A stretch of 64,000 nucleotides of DNA from an uncultured Clostridia bacterium. Lineage in GTDB: Bacteria; Bacillota; Clostridia; TANB77; CAG-508. The stretch is taken from positions 124,001 to 188,000 of the forward strand of contig CAKOVH010000001.1 in assembly GCA_934121885.1 (NCBI GenBank), written 5' to 3'. This document shows positions 34,445-42,167 of this stretch, one piece after another. The translations under genes and the position numbers were made by a program. The notes beneath the pieces were generated by a model. The model ran no database searches. It was not told the DNA's origin and saw only the letters and a list, made by a program, of their open reading frames with translations. Numbering within the stretch: position 1 is the first letter of the stretch; every line of letters starts with the position of its first letter.

Positions 34445-35131
34445 TTAAAAAATTGTTTTAAAACATACTTTTATATCTTCTATAATATTAAATTTCTTTA
34501 TGTACTCTAAATTCCATTTCATCTTTTCAGGTAATATTCTTTGTACATAAATATCATCAACTTTTTCGCCTTTATTTAAATATTGGCTTATCATTTCATC
34601 TTCATCTTTGTACTCAATACTGGCTCTTGATGAAATTCCTGCTGGCATAAGCAAAGTTGCTTTCATTTCGTCTGTGTATTTATTTACATACTTTTCTACT
34701 TCTGGTCTTGTTCCTACAAATGACATTTCACCTTTTAAAACATTTATGAGTTGTGGGAATTCATCTAATCTGCATTTACGTATTTTACTTCCAACTCTTG
34801 TTATTCTTGGATCTTCGCCAATAGTAACTAAAGCTCCCTTTTTATCTGCATCTTGTACCATTGTTCTAAATTTAAATATTCTAAATTTTTTACCATATCT
34901 AGTTATTCTCTCTTGCCTATAAAATACTGGACCTTTTGAATCAATTTTTATTGCTATTGCTAAAATAAGCATAATAGGAGATAAGATAATTAATAAAATT
35001 AATGATGCTATAATATCAAACAATCTCTTTACTATAAGGCTTATTTTTTTATGTGAAAGAATATTATAATATTCTTTCACTTTTTCATTTTTCATATTTT
35101 CTGGCAAGTTTTCATATTTTTTAAATATCAT
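34445..35131 (-). CDS. Initiating sugar-phosphate transferase (PglC/WcfS-like)
   Basis: Transfers a sugar phosphate from a UDP-sugar to undecaprenyl phosphate, which starts each capsule repeat unit. The 228-residue protein is the short single-helix form: FDIIASLILLIILSPIMLIL, then SKGPVFYRQERITRYGKKFR, FRTMVQDA, RKCRLDEFPQLINVLKGEMS and FVGTRPE. The start overlaps the stop of the upstream aminotransferase by 4 bases, the same pairing as wcfR-wcfS of Bacteroides and pglE-pglC in Campylobacter, so the likely substrate is a UDP-4-amino-4,6-dideoxy-HexNAc. Confidence 0.9.
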   Translation of the reverse strand: MIFKKYENLPENMKNEKVKEYYNILSHKKISLIVKRLFDIIASLILLIILSPIMLILAIAIKIDSKGPVFYRQERITRYGKKFRIFKFRTMVQDADKKGALVTIGEDPRITRVGSKIRKCRLDEFPQLINVLKGEMSFVGTRPEVEKYVNKYTDEMKATLLMPAGISSRASIEYKDEDEMISQYLNKGEKVDDIYVQRILPEKMKWNLEYIKKFNIIEDIKVCFKTIF

Positions 35132-36345
35132 TTTGTATATTCTCCAACAATCTCTTTAAAGTTTTCTATAATATATTCAACTTGTTCATCAGTTAATTTA
35201 CTATATAGTGGTAAAGTAATTTCATTTCTGTAGAAATCGTATGCATTAGGATAATTTGCAATGTCAAATCCTAACTTTTTGTAAGCTGTTAGCATTGGTA
35301 ATGGCTTATAATGTACATTACATGCTATTCCTCTTTCTGCCATTTTTATAATAATTTCATTTCTTTGTTTTTCATCAATACCTTTTATTCTTGTAATATA
35401 TAAATGTCCTGATGATCTATGATTTTCATCTTTATGGTTTAGTACAGTTATTGGTAAATCTTTAAAAGCCTCATTATATTTTGATATAATTTGATGTCTT
35501 CTTTCTACTAATTTTGGATATCTTGCAATTTGTGCAAGTCCTATTCCTGCCATTATGTCAGTCATATTACATTTGTAATATGTATCAACGATATCGTATT
35601 CCCATGCACCTAGTGCATTTTTATGTAGTGCATCTTTTGTTTGTCCATGTAATGATAATAATTGATATTGTTTGTAGATTGCTTCATTATCTAAACCTTC
35701 TTTATTTTTCCAAACTGCAGCGCCACCTTCTCCTGTTGTTAGATTTTTAACTGCGTGAAATGAAAATGTTGTAAAGTCAGCAAATTCTCCTGACATCTTT
35801 CCATCTTTTTTAGCACCAAAACCATGTGCACTATCTGCAACTACAATTATTCTGTTATATATTTTTTGTATATCATTATTTGCTTTAAATAATTTTTTCT
35901 TTTCCTCTACAATTTTAAATATTTTGTCATAATCACACAAAATTCCAGCCACATCTACAGGTATAATTACTTTTGTTTTTTCTGTAATTGCATTTGCTAA
36001 TTTTTCATAATCCATTTCAAAAGAATCTTTTTGTGTATCTACTAATACAATTTTTGCTCCTACATGAGCTATAGGACTTGCTGAAGCTGTATATGTATAA
36101 CTTGAAGTTATTACTTCATCCCCTTCACCTATTCCTAATATTCTTAATGTTAATTCTAATGCAGCTGTTGCAGAATTTAAGCATACTGCCTTTTCTGTAT
36201 TGCATAATTGTGCTATTTCTTTTTCGAATTGCTTTGTTTTTGGACCTGTTGTAATCCATCCAGATTTTAAAGCATCAATCACATTATTAATTTCTTCTTC
36301 ACCAATATCTGGTGGAGAAAATGGTATATTCATTTTCACACTCAT
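35128..36345 (-). CDS. PLP-dependent sugar 4-aminotransferase (PglE/WcfR-like)
   Basis: Aminates C4 of the UDP-4-keto-6-deoxy-GlcNAc made by the upstream dehydratase. The 405-residue protein begins MNIPFSPPDIGEEEINNVID and SGWITTGPKTKQFE, typical of the ArnB/PglE/WcfR branch, and has NSATAALELTLR, VADSAHGFGAKKD, the PLP-lysine in TTFSFHAVKNLTTGEGGA, and HYKPLPMLTAYKKLGF. GGAGG is located 5 bases before the ATG at 36345. No PglD-type acetyltransferase is encoded, so the 4-amino group may stay free. Confidence 0.9.
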   Translation of the reverse strand: MSVKMNIPFSPPDIGEEEINNVIDALKSGWITTGPKTKQFEKEIAQLCNTEKAVCLNSATAALELTLRILGIGEGDEVITSSYTYTASASPIAHVGAKIVLVDTQKDSFEMDYEKLANAITEKTKVIIPVDVAGILCDYDKIFKIVEEKKKLFKANNDIQKIYNRIIVVADSAHGFGAKKDGKMSGEFADFTTFSFHAVKNLTTGEGGAAVWKNKEGLDNEAIYKQYQLLSLHGQTKDALHKNALGAWEYDIVDTYYKCNMTDIMAGIGLAQIARYPKLVERRHQIISKYNEAFKDLPITVLNHKDENHRSSGHLYITRIKGIDEKQRNEIIIKMAERGIACNVHYKPLPMLTAYKKLGFDIANYPNAYDFYRNEITLPLYSKLTDEQVEYIIENFKEIVGEYTK

Positions 36346-36361
36346 TTTTTCCTCCACATTA

Positions 36362-38245
36362 TTAATCATTTTTTTTAATATTATTAACCTCTTCTGGATC
36401 TTTAAATGTTGGTACAACACTTTTTAGTGTTTCTTTAACATGTTCTCTAGAATAATTTTCATCATATTCTAATGTTTCAAGCTTATCTAATTTTTCTTGT
36501 AGTTCTTCCATTTCCAAATGCATTGGTTCTGTAACAAATATTTTTTCATGTTTTGTTGCAGTTAATCCTTCCTCTGACATTAATATTTCTTCATATAATT
36601 TTTCGCCAGGTCTTAATCCTGTTATTTGAATTGGTATATCTACATTTGGTTCATATCCTAAAAGCTTAATTACATTTACTGCTAAATCATATATTTTAAC
36701 AGGTTCTCCCATATCTAGTACGAATATTTCTCCACCTTTTGCATATGTAACTGCTTGTAATATTAATTGCACAGCTTCAGGAATTGTCATAAAGAATCTT
36801 GTAATATCTTTGTGTGTTACTGTTACTGGTCCACCTTTTGCTATTTGCTTTTTAAATAGTGGAATAACAGACCCGTTACTTCCAAGTACATTTCCAAATC
36901 TTACTGCTGCATATTCTGTTTTGCTTAATTTGTTCTTGGCTTGAACTATCATTTCGCAAACTCTTTTTGTCGCCCCCATTATATTTGTTGGGTTAACAGC
37001 TTTATCTGTAGAAATTAGTATAAACTTTTCTACCTCAAATTCATCTGCACAATTTACTACATTATATGTTCCAAATACATTATTTTTTATTGCCTCTAAT
37101 GGGTTATTTTCCATTAATGGAACATGTTTATGTGCTGCTGCATGGAAAACTATTTCTGGCTTATATTCTTTAAATACTTCTTCTAATCTATCTTTATCTC
37201 TAACACTTGCAACAACAGCATCTATACTTGCTTTTGGATATGCTGATTTTAGTTCTACTTCTATATCGTATAAGTTATTTTCATAAATATCTAATATTAC
37301 TAATCTTTTTGGTTCGTATTTTATAATTTGTCTGCATAATTCTGAACCTATTGAACCACCGCCGCCAGTAACAAGCACTACTTTATTTTTTATTAATGAA
37401 TGAATATTTTTGTTATCTAAATGTATCGCGTCTCTTCCTAGTAAATCTTCTATTTCTATATCTCTTAGACTATTTATTGCACCTTGTTTATCTATTACTT
37501 CTTCTGTAGTTGGAAGTACTCTTGTTTTTACACCTGTTTCTTGGCATATTTCAATAATTTTCTTTCTTGATGCTGGGTCTATTTTATTTATTGCAAAGAA
37601 AATAATATCAACATCATTTTCTGATACTACTTTTGGAATATCATATCTTGTTCCTAAAACTTTAACACCAAGAATATAGTGATTTAGTTTACTCATATCA
37701 TCATCTATAATTCCAACTATATTATATTTATTTCTCATTGAATTTTTTACAGCAATTACAATTTCTCTTGCACCCATTCCTGCACCGATAATTAATAAAT
37801 TGCTTATTTTTTTCTTTTCTACTGTTTGCTTATCTTTCTCTTTTTTATCCATTCTTCTGCTTAATATAGATCTTCCTGCTAATCTATACATTACAAATGT
37901 TCCTGCAATAAGCACACCTGATAAAATATTTAATTTTGGATTAATATATTTTAAATGAAATATTAAATCAAGACCAGAAAGAATAGTAACTGCAAAGAAT
38001 GCACTAATAATATAATTTACATAGTCTTTTCCAACTTCGTATCTCATCATATTTTGATACATATGAAAGATATTTAGGAATATTTCATATACAGCAATTG
38101 CAAGTACGATTTCCTTTATAAAATCTGTTACATTATCTATATTAATATCCAAGAAAATCATTGATATTAAGTAAATTCCTATTATTATACAAATATCTAT
38201 TAATATAAGAAATATGTTTCTATTTCTCTTTACAATTTCAATCAT
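36362..38245 (-). CDS. CapD/PglF-type UDP-GlcNAc 4,6-dehydratase
   Basis: Membrane-bound dehydratase forming a UDP-4-keto-6-deoxy sugar. The 627-residue protein has four N-terminal helices (to about 125), a CoA-binding-like Rossmann domain (about 148-270: NLLIIGAGMGAREIV), and an SDR domain with VVLVTGGGGSIGSELCRQI, FHAAAHKHVPLMENNPLEA and STDKAVNPTNIMGATKRVCE. AAGGGG is located before the ATG. It is the first gene of the operon, with a good promoter 30 bases upstream. Confidence 0.93.
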   Translation of the reverse strand: MIEIVKRNRNIFLILIDICIIIGIYLISMIFLDINIDNVTDFIKEIVLAIAVYEIFLNIFHMYQNMMRYEVGKDYVNYIISAFFAVTILSGLDLIFHLKYINPKLNILSGVLIAGTFVMYRLAGRSILSRRMDKKEKDKQTVEKKKISNLLIIGAGMGAREIVIAVKNSMRNKYNIVGIIDDDMSKLNHYILGVKVLGTRYDIPKVVSENDVDIIFFAINKIDPASRKKIIEICQETGVKTRVLPTTEEVIDKQGAINSLRDIEIEDLLGRDAIHLDNKNIHSLIKNKVVLVTGGGGSIGSELCRQIIKYEPKRLVILDIYENNLYDIEVELKSAYPKASIDAVVASVRDKDRLEEVFKEYKPEIVFHAAAHKHVPLMENNPLEAIKNNVFGTYNVVNCADEFEVEKFILISTDKAVNPTNIMGATKRVCEMIVQAKNKLSKTEYAAVRFGNVLGSNGSVIPLFKKQIAKGGPVTVTHKDITRFFMTIPEAVQLILQAVTYAKGGEIFVLDMGEPVKIYDLAVNVIKLLGYEPNVDIPIQITGLRPGEKLYEEILMSEEGLTATKHEKIFVTEPMHLEMEELQEKLDKLETLEYDENYSREHVKETLKSVVPTFKDPEEVNNIKKND

Positions 38246-38281
38246 TATAATTACCCCTTATTTTATCTTAATGCTTTCCGT

Positions 38282-38310
38282 ATTATATATCACATATGAT
38301 TTAATATCAA
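38282..38310 (-). promoter_or_regulatory. Promoter of the capsule operon
   Basis: On the minus strand TTGATA (38305-38310), a 17-base spacer and TATAAT (38282-38287), about 37 bases before the first gene. I see no other strong promoter inside the 17-kb operon, where most genes overlap or are closely spaced. Confidence 0.65.
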
Positions 38311-38383
38311 GTTTTTTAGACATTTTTTTACTTTTTTGTGTTATTTTTTTAAGGTAAATTGTATTTAGATTTATTCATATAAA

Positions 38384-38428
38384 AAACATAGTATTTTTTC
38401 TATGTTTATGATATACTACTATTATAAT
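38384..38428 (+). promoter_or_regulatory. Promoter region of the toxin-antitoxin locus with inverted repeat
   Basis: AAACATAG / CTATGTTT (38384-38391 with 38400-38407) sits where the -35 is expected; TATAAT lies at 38423-38428. Antitoxins often bind such repeats to repress their own operon. The -35 itself is poor. Confidence 0.45.
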
Positions 38429-38451
38429 TTTTAGTAAGAAAGGAGTTTATT

Positions 38452-38643
38452 ATGTCTTTAGTAAAAGAAAATTTTATTAAAATTCTTGAAACCTTACCTT
38501 ATGATTTAAATAAAGAAATATATAATCGAAGCACAAAAGAACTTTTGCAAGAAATAACTCAACACTATGTAGACGCTTATGGTATTCAAAATTTGTCTGA
38601 AAACGACAAAGAATGTATTCAATTATTAATTGGAAAATTTTAA
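38452..38643 (+). CDS. Small helical protein before the toxin-antitoxin pair
   Basis: A 63-residue, all-helical protein (VKENFIKILETLPYDLNKEI, then YNRSTKELLQEITQHYVDAYG). No known family recognised. GAAAGGAG precedes the ATG. It lies 20 bases before the antitoxin gene and under the same promoter, so it may be a third component (a regulator or a second antitoxin) of the locus. Confidence 0.65.
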   Translation: MSLVKENFIKILETLPYDLNKEIYNRSTKELLQEITQHYVDAYGIQNLSENDKECIQLLIGKF

Positions 38644-38663
38644 ATACAAGGAGGAAATTTAAT

Positions 38664-38879
38664 ATGTCAGCAGATGAAATCCCTATGAGAAATGTTATCG
38701 ACCTTTTTAAAGAAACTAAAGATGATGGCACATTTTATAGTAATATTTATAACTTATATGTTGTTATTGGAATTGTTAAAGGAATAAGCAACGTTAAAGA
38801 TGGAACCTGTATAACATTAGAAGAACTTGAAAAAGAAATGGAGGCATTATATGAAAATTATAATAGACGATTTGGCTAG
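38664..38879 (+). CDS. Putative antitoxin
   Basis: A 71-residue acidic protein in the antitoxin position, upstream of and overlapping the toxin gene by 29 bases. The C-terminal part (TLEELEKEMEALYENYNRRF) is a charged helix of the sort that wraps ParE/RelE toxins. No DNA-binding motif is obvious; the small upstream protein could do this. AAGGAGG precedes the ATG at 38664. Name given by context. Confidence 0.65.
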   Translation: MSADEIPMRNVIDLFKETKDDGTFYSNIYNLYVVIGIVKGISNVKDGTCITLEELEKEMEALYENYNRRFG

Positions 38880-39195
38880 GCAATCACTTATAGATATATA
38901 TCATTATAATTATCAATATTCACAAAAAAATGCGACCGAAACAAATAGAAATATTATAACTCAAATTCATAATTTGGAGCATTCACCATATATTGGAAGA
39001 TATATCCCAGAAATATATGATAAGCGATTTCGAGAAATATTATATAAAAGTTCTCGATATTCCGGATATAGAATTATGTATTATATATCAGAAAATACTA
39101 ATAAAATTTACATATTCAACATCATTAATAGCAAACAAAACTTTTATCATTTTCTAAAATTGCATAATTACTTCAAAAATTATTTTCAATTTTAA
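38851..39195 (+). CDS. RelE/ParE-family toxin
   Basis: A 114-residue basic protein with the RelE/ParE fold pattern: MKIIIDDLARQSLIDIYHYN at the start (helix 1), then ITQIHNLEHSPYIGRYIPE, REILYKSSRYSGYRIMYYIS and a strand with IYIFNIINSKQNFYHFLK. The conserved late Arg-Tyr residues of ParE-like toxins are seen. The target (gyrase or mRNA) cannot be told. GGAGG in the antitoxin gene is 6 bases before the ATG at 38851. Confidence 0.8.
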   Translation: MKIIIDDLARQSLIDIYHYNYQYSQKNATETNRNIITQIHNLEHSPYIGRYIPEIYDKRFREILYKSSRYSGYRIMYYISENTNKIYIFNIINSKQNFYHFLKLHNYFKNYFQF

Positions 39196-39252
39196 TTTAA
39201 GATCAATTATTTTTAATCTTTTATCCAATTTTAAACTACATATTAAGCAAAA

Positions 39253-39301
39253 AATAAAGACCGCTTAGCCTTTATTATAAAAAGCTTTTCGGTCTTTTAT
39301 T
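39253..39301. terminator. Bidirectional terminator between the toxin and galE
   Basis: AATAAAGACCG pairs with CGGTCTTTTATT (39253-39263 with 39290-39301) around an inner AT-rich loop, between two convergent genes. Confidence 0.75.
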
Positions 39302-39310
39302 GTATCTAAC

Positions 39311-40309
39311 TTATATATTATTTTTTGTATATCTCCAAGAATCTTTGCACATCTGCTCTAAGTTTTTAGTTGCTTGCCAACCAAGTTCTTCTTTTGCTTT
39401 TGTTGGATCTGCATAATATATTGCTATATCTCCTGATCTTCTTGGTGCTATTTCATATTTAATTTTTATATTATTTGCCTTTTCAAATGCTTTTACTATA
39501 TCTAAAACAGAATATCCAATGCCTGTTCCTAAATTATATGCCACAACCCCTTTAAAATCTCTTACTTTATCTATTGCCTTTAAATGTCCCATTGCTAAAT
39601 CTACAACATGGATGTAGTCTCTTACACCTGTTCCATCTGGAGTATTATAATCATTTCCAAAAACATTTAAATGATCTAATTTTCCGCACGCCACATAATT
39701 TATGTATGGCATTAAATTATTAGGAACCCCGTTAGGGTTTTCCCCAATTTTTCCACTTTCATGTGCGCCTATTGGGTTAAAATATCTTAATAATATAACA
39801 GACCAATCATTATCCGACTTTTGAACATCAGTTAATATTTGTTCTATCATAAGTTTTGTAGAAGCATATGGATTAGTAGTAGAAAGAGGAAAATCCTCTT
39901 TTACCGGAACTGTCTTTGGATTTCCATATACTGTTGCTGTTGAACTAAACACAATCTTTTTGCATTTAAATTCTTTCATAAGTTCTAGTAAAATTAATGT
40001 ACCCGTAATATTATTATGATAATATTCTATAGGTTTTTCGCATGATTCTCCTACTGCTTTTAATCCTGCAAAATGTATTACTTCACTTATTTCGTTTTCT
40101 TCAAATACTTTTCTTAAATTTTCTTTATCTAATAAATCCACCTTGTAAAATTTAAAATCTTTTCCTGTTATTTCTTTTATTTTGTCACAAACCTCTATTT
40201 TACTATTATATAAATTATCAGCTATAACTATTTCTTCCCCTCTGTTTAATAGTTCAACACCTGTATGACTTCCTATATAACCTGTTCCACCTGTTACCAA
40301 TATTGCCAT
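39311..40309 (-). CDS. galE: UDP-glucose 4-epimerase
   Basis: Interconverts UDP-glucose and UDP-galactose (or the GlcNAc forms). The 332-residue SDR enzyme has ILVTGGTGYIGSHTGVELL, VIHFAGLKAVGESCEKPIEY, the catalytic YASTKLMIEQIL (YxxxK), SVILLRYFNPIGAHESGKIG and NLGTGIGYSVLDIV. GGAGG precedes the ATG at 40309. It can supply Gal or GalNAc units to the nearby capsule pathway, but has its own transcript. Confidence 0.96.
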   Translation of the reverse strand: MAILVTGGTGYIGSHTGVELLNRGEEIVIADNLYNSKIEVCDKIKEITGKDFKFYKVDLLDKENLRKVFEENEISEVIHFAGLKAVGESCEKPIEYYHNNITGTLILLELMKEFKCKKIVFSSTATVYGNPKTVPVKEDFPLSTTNPYASTKLMIEQILTDVQKSDNDWSVILLRYFNPIGAHESGKIGENPNGVPNNLMPYINYVACGKLDHLNVFGNDYNTPDGTGVRDYIHVVDLAMGHLKAIDKVRDFKGVVAYNLGTGIGYSVLDIVKAFEKANNIKIKYEIAPRRSGDIAIYYADPTKAKEELGWQATKNLEQMCKDSWRYTKNNI

Positions 40310-40406
40310 ATATTTTACCTCCATTTTTTTATTTTGTTATATCAAAATTTTACAAAAATATCAATAAAAAAAGAATAGTTTTTAAGATTTCTCTTATATC
40401 TATTCT

Positions 40407-40715
40407 TCACTTTTTTAAAATAAACCTAATCCATGAGTATACATACACTATTACTGTAAACGGAAATATAAATACAACATTTCTGTTATATTCCATTGCT
40501 TGTTCAAAATTTAAATGTAGTACAGATAAAAACGCTCTTGTCATTCCACAATTAAAACAATTTTTACCTGTAATTAGTTTAAATAGGCATATATTTTCTA
40601 GCATTGGATTTCCTTTTATAGGTATACAGTATAATATAATTAATAAAACAATATTAATTATTATGCATGTTACAATTTTCTTATTTATTGTTTGTAATTG
40701 CGTTTCCATTACCAT
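40407..40715 (-). CDS. DUF2752 membrane protein
   Basis: A 102-residue protein with two or three membrane helices and the DUF2752 signature GKNCFNCGMTRAFLSVLH. Function unknown; members are common in Clostridia and Bacteroidetes, often near TM2 proteins as here. The start overlaps the end of the TM2 gene by 35 bases in another frame, so it is probably translationally coupled; a weak AGGA lies upstream. Confidence 0.8.
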   Translation of the reverse strand: MVMETQLQTINKKIVTCIIINIVLLIILYCIPIKGNPMLENICLFKLITGKNCFNCGMTRAFLSVLHLNFEQAMEYNRNVVFIFPFTVIVYVYSWIRFILKK

Positions 40716-40896
40716 CTGTGAATTTTCCTGAAATTATCATTACTAAATCTACTAATGTCCAGATTCCACATCCACCTAATGTAAGAAGCATTAAAACTCC
40801 TGTTCCCATTTTTCCTGCATAGAATCTGTGTATTCCTAGGTTTCCTAAAAATATACATAGTAATAATGTTGTTAACCAATCTTTTGAACTGTTCAT
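40681..40896 (-). CDS. TM2 domain protein
   Basis: A 71-residue membrane protein with the TM2 pattern: LLLCIFLGNLGIHRFYAGKM, then GVLMLLTLGGCGIWTLVDLV, two helices joined by a short turn. Function unknown. AAGGGGAG precedes the ATG. It is coupled with the DUF2752 gene. Confidence 0.88.
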   Translation of the reverse strand: MNSSKDWLTTLLLCIFLGNLGIHRFYAGKMGTGVLMLLTLGGCGIWTLVDLVMIISGKFTDGNGNAITNNK

Positions 40897-40995
40897 AATA
40901 TTCTCCCCTTTTTATATATTTTATAAGATATACTTATGCAACGATAATAACATTAATTTTTTATAAAATCAACTATTTTGTCGAAAAAAGTATAT

Positions 40996-41520
40996 TTATT
41001 TATTTTTATTAAAAATGCTAAACAATTTTCCAACAGTATGTACAATCTCAGTAGACTTTTCCTGTGCAAAATTTTTACCTAAAGCCTTTCCTCCTACAGT
41101 AAGTGATGCAACTATTGCACTCATTATAAATTGTAAATTTGAGCTTAACCCATACTGACTTGTAAGCTTTGATGCAATAATAGCACTAATTGCTCCAGAT
41201 AATACTCCACATATATCTCCTATAACATCAGCACAAATATTTGCAACTTTTGCAGAGTTTTTTATTAAAAACAATGATACTTTTGATCCTTTAGCTTTTT
41301 TTGTTGCTTTTGCATGGAACTCGTGCTCGTTTGCAACTGTTATTGCTACACCTATAATATCAAACACAATACCAACTAAAATAACTAATATTAATATTAT
41401 CATAGCTGGTATTACATCCAAATTATTTAAGGCATTTGTAGATATATATGAAAATGTAATTGATAATATGAATGTTGTTATAAATATTGTTATAAACCAT
41501 TTCAGGTTATCTTTTTTCAT
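40996..41520 (-). CDS. OapA-like membrane protein (DUF21/CorB-like)
   Basis: A 174-residue protein with about four membrane helices: 8-28, 36-60 (LVGIVFDIIGVAITVA), and two around 100-150 (ADVIGDICGVLSGAISAIIA). Between them lies a basic soluble loop (EFHAKATKKAKGSKVSLFLI). This shape matches clostridial proteins annotated as CorB-like Mg/Co transporters, and OapA, which binds OLE RNA at the membrane in Bacillus halodurans. It is encoded directly after an approximately 600-nt non-coding RNA on the same strand, the arrangement of ole-oapA. A GGAG site is close to the ATG. Confidence 0.65.
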   Translation of the reverse strand: MKKDNLKWFITIFITTFILSITFSYISTNALNNLDVIPAMIILILVILVGIVFDIIGVAITVANEHEFHAKATKKAKGSKVSLFLIKNSAKVANICADVIGDICGVLSGAISAIIASKLTSQYGLSSNLQFIMSAIVASLTVGGKALGKNFAQEKSTEIVHTVGKLFSIFNKNK

Positions 41521-41529
41521 TTTTTATTT

Positions 41530-42128
41530 TATCTCCTATATAAATTAGTAAAAAGTGGTAAAAGTATAAGTAAATTTTACGGTTTAGGTCTGGTTGAATT
41601 TCTCTGTTTTATACTAAACATTACTGTTTAGCTGTTTCCATTTAATAAAACATCTTTATATTTCAAAAGATACCAGATTGCCACTTAAATCCGTACCTTA
41701 ATCCCTATACTTTCTTGTTTTAATCAAACACTCTAGAAGTTTTCCTTAATATATTTATTCTATTATTAGTTTCTTTTGCAATAGAAATTTCATAACTAAC
41801 TTAAACTAAAATATATGGCCATCATATTTTAATTTATACACCATTAATCCCGATACTATCACTCAAAACAGGCTACTCTATGCATTGTGTCTTGGCACTT
41901 TGCATAGGTTTAACTTAAAAATGCATATATTTACCTATTTAAGCCTCCGCGAAAACAGGGACAATAAAATATGTATGCCATTACATATTGCCCTATTTTC
42001 TTTACTCCCTGACCGCACACATAACTGGGCGTTTTGCGCACAAACAAGAAACTTCAACGATGTGCCCTTTAGTGGATTTTTAGCCCCACCCTCATAATAG
42101 AAAATATAACTAGAATAATGCACCACTG
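41530..42128 (-). ncRNA. ole: Large structured non-coding RNA, candidate OLE RNA
   Basis: About 600 nt without a plausible gene, transcribed from a strong promoter and ending at the OapA-like gene. It has islands of higher G+C and several good hairpins: GCACA...TGTGC (about 42023-42055), an extended stem GGGCAATA / TATTGTCC with inner ATGTA / TACAT (about 41955-41993), and CTATGCA-AA-GTG...CAC-AA-TGCATAG (about 41878-41910). OLE RNAs are about 600 nt and sit directly before the gene for their membrane partner OapA. I cannot recall the consensus well enough to align it, so this is an inference from length, structure and neighbour. Exact 3' end unknown. Confidence 0.6.
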
Positions 42129-42134
42129 TTTACT

Positions 42135-42163
42135 ATTATACCATATTTGCTATTTTTTGGCAA
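42135..42163 (-). promoter_or_regulatory. Promoter of the large non-coding RNA
   Basis: On the minus strand TTGCCA (42158-42163), a 17-base spacer, TATAAT (42135-42140). Transcription should start near 42128. The -35 overlaps the region just before the radical SAM gene's stop. Confidence 0.7.
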
Positions 42164-42167
42164 ATTT

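Noticed and set aside
39200..39310. A regulatory RNA between toxin and galE
   Set aside because: The hairpin is fully explained as a bidirectional terminator between convergent genes.
41885..42126. Short ORFs on both strands in the 41.9-42.1 kb region
   Set aside because: No ribosome binding sites, unusual composition and conserved-looking hairpins; better explained as non-coding RNA.
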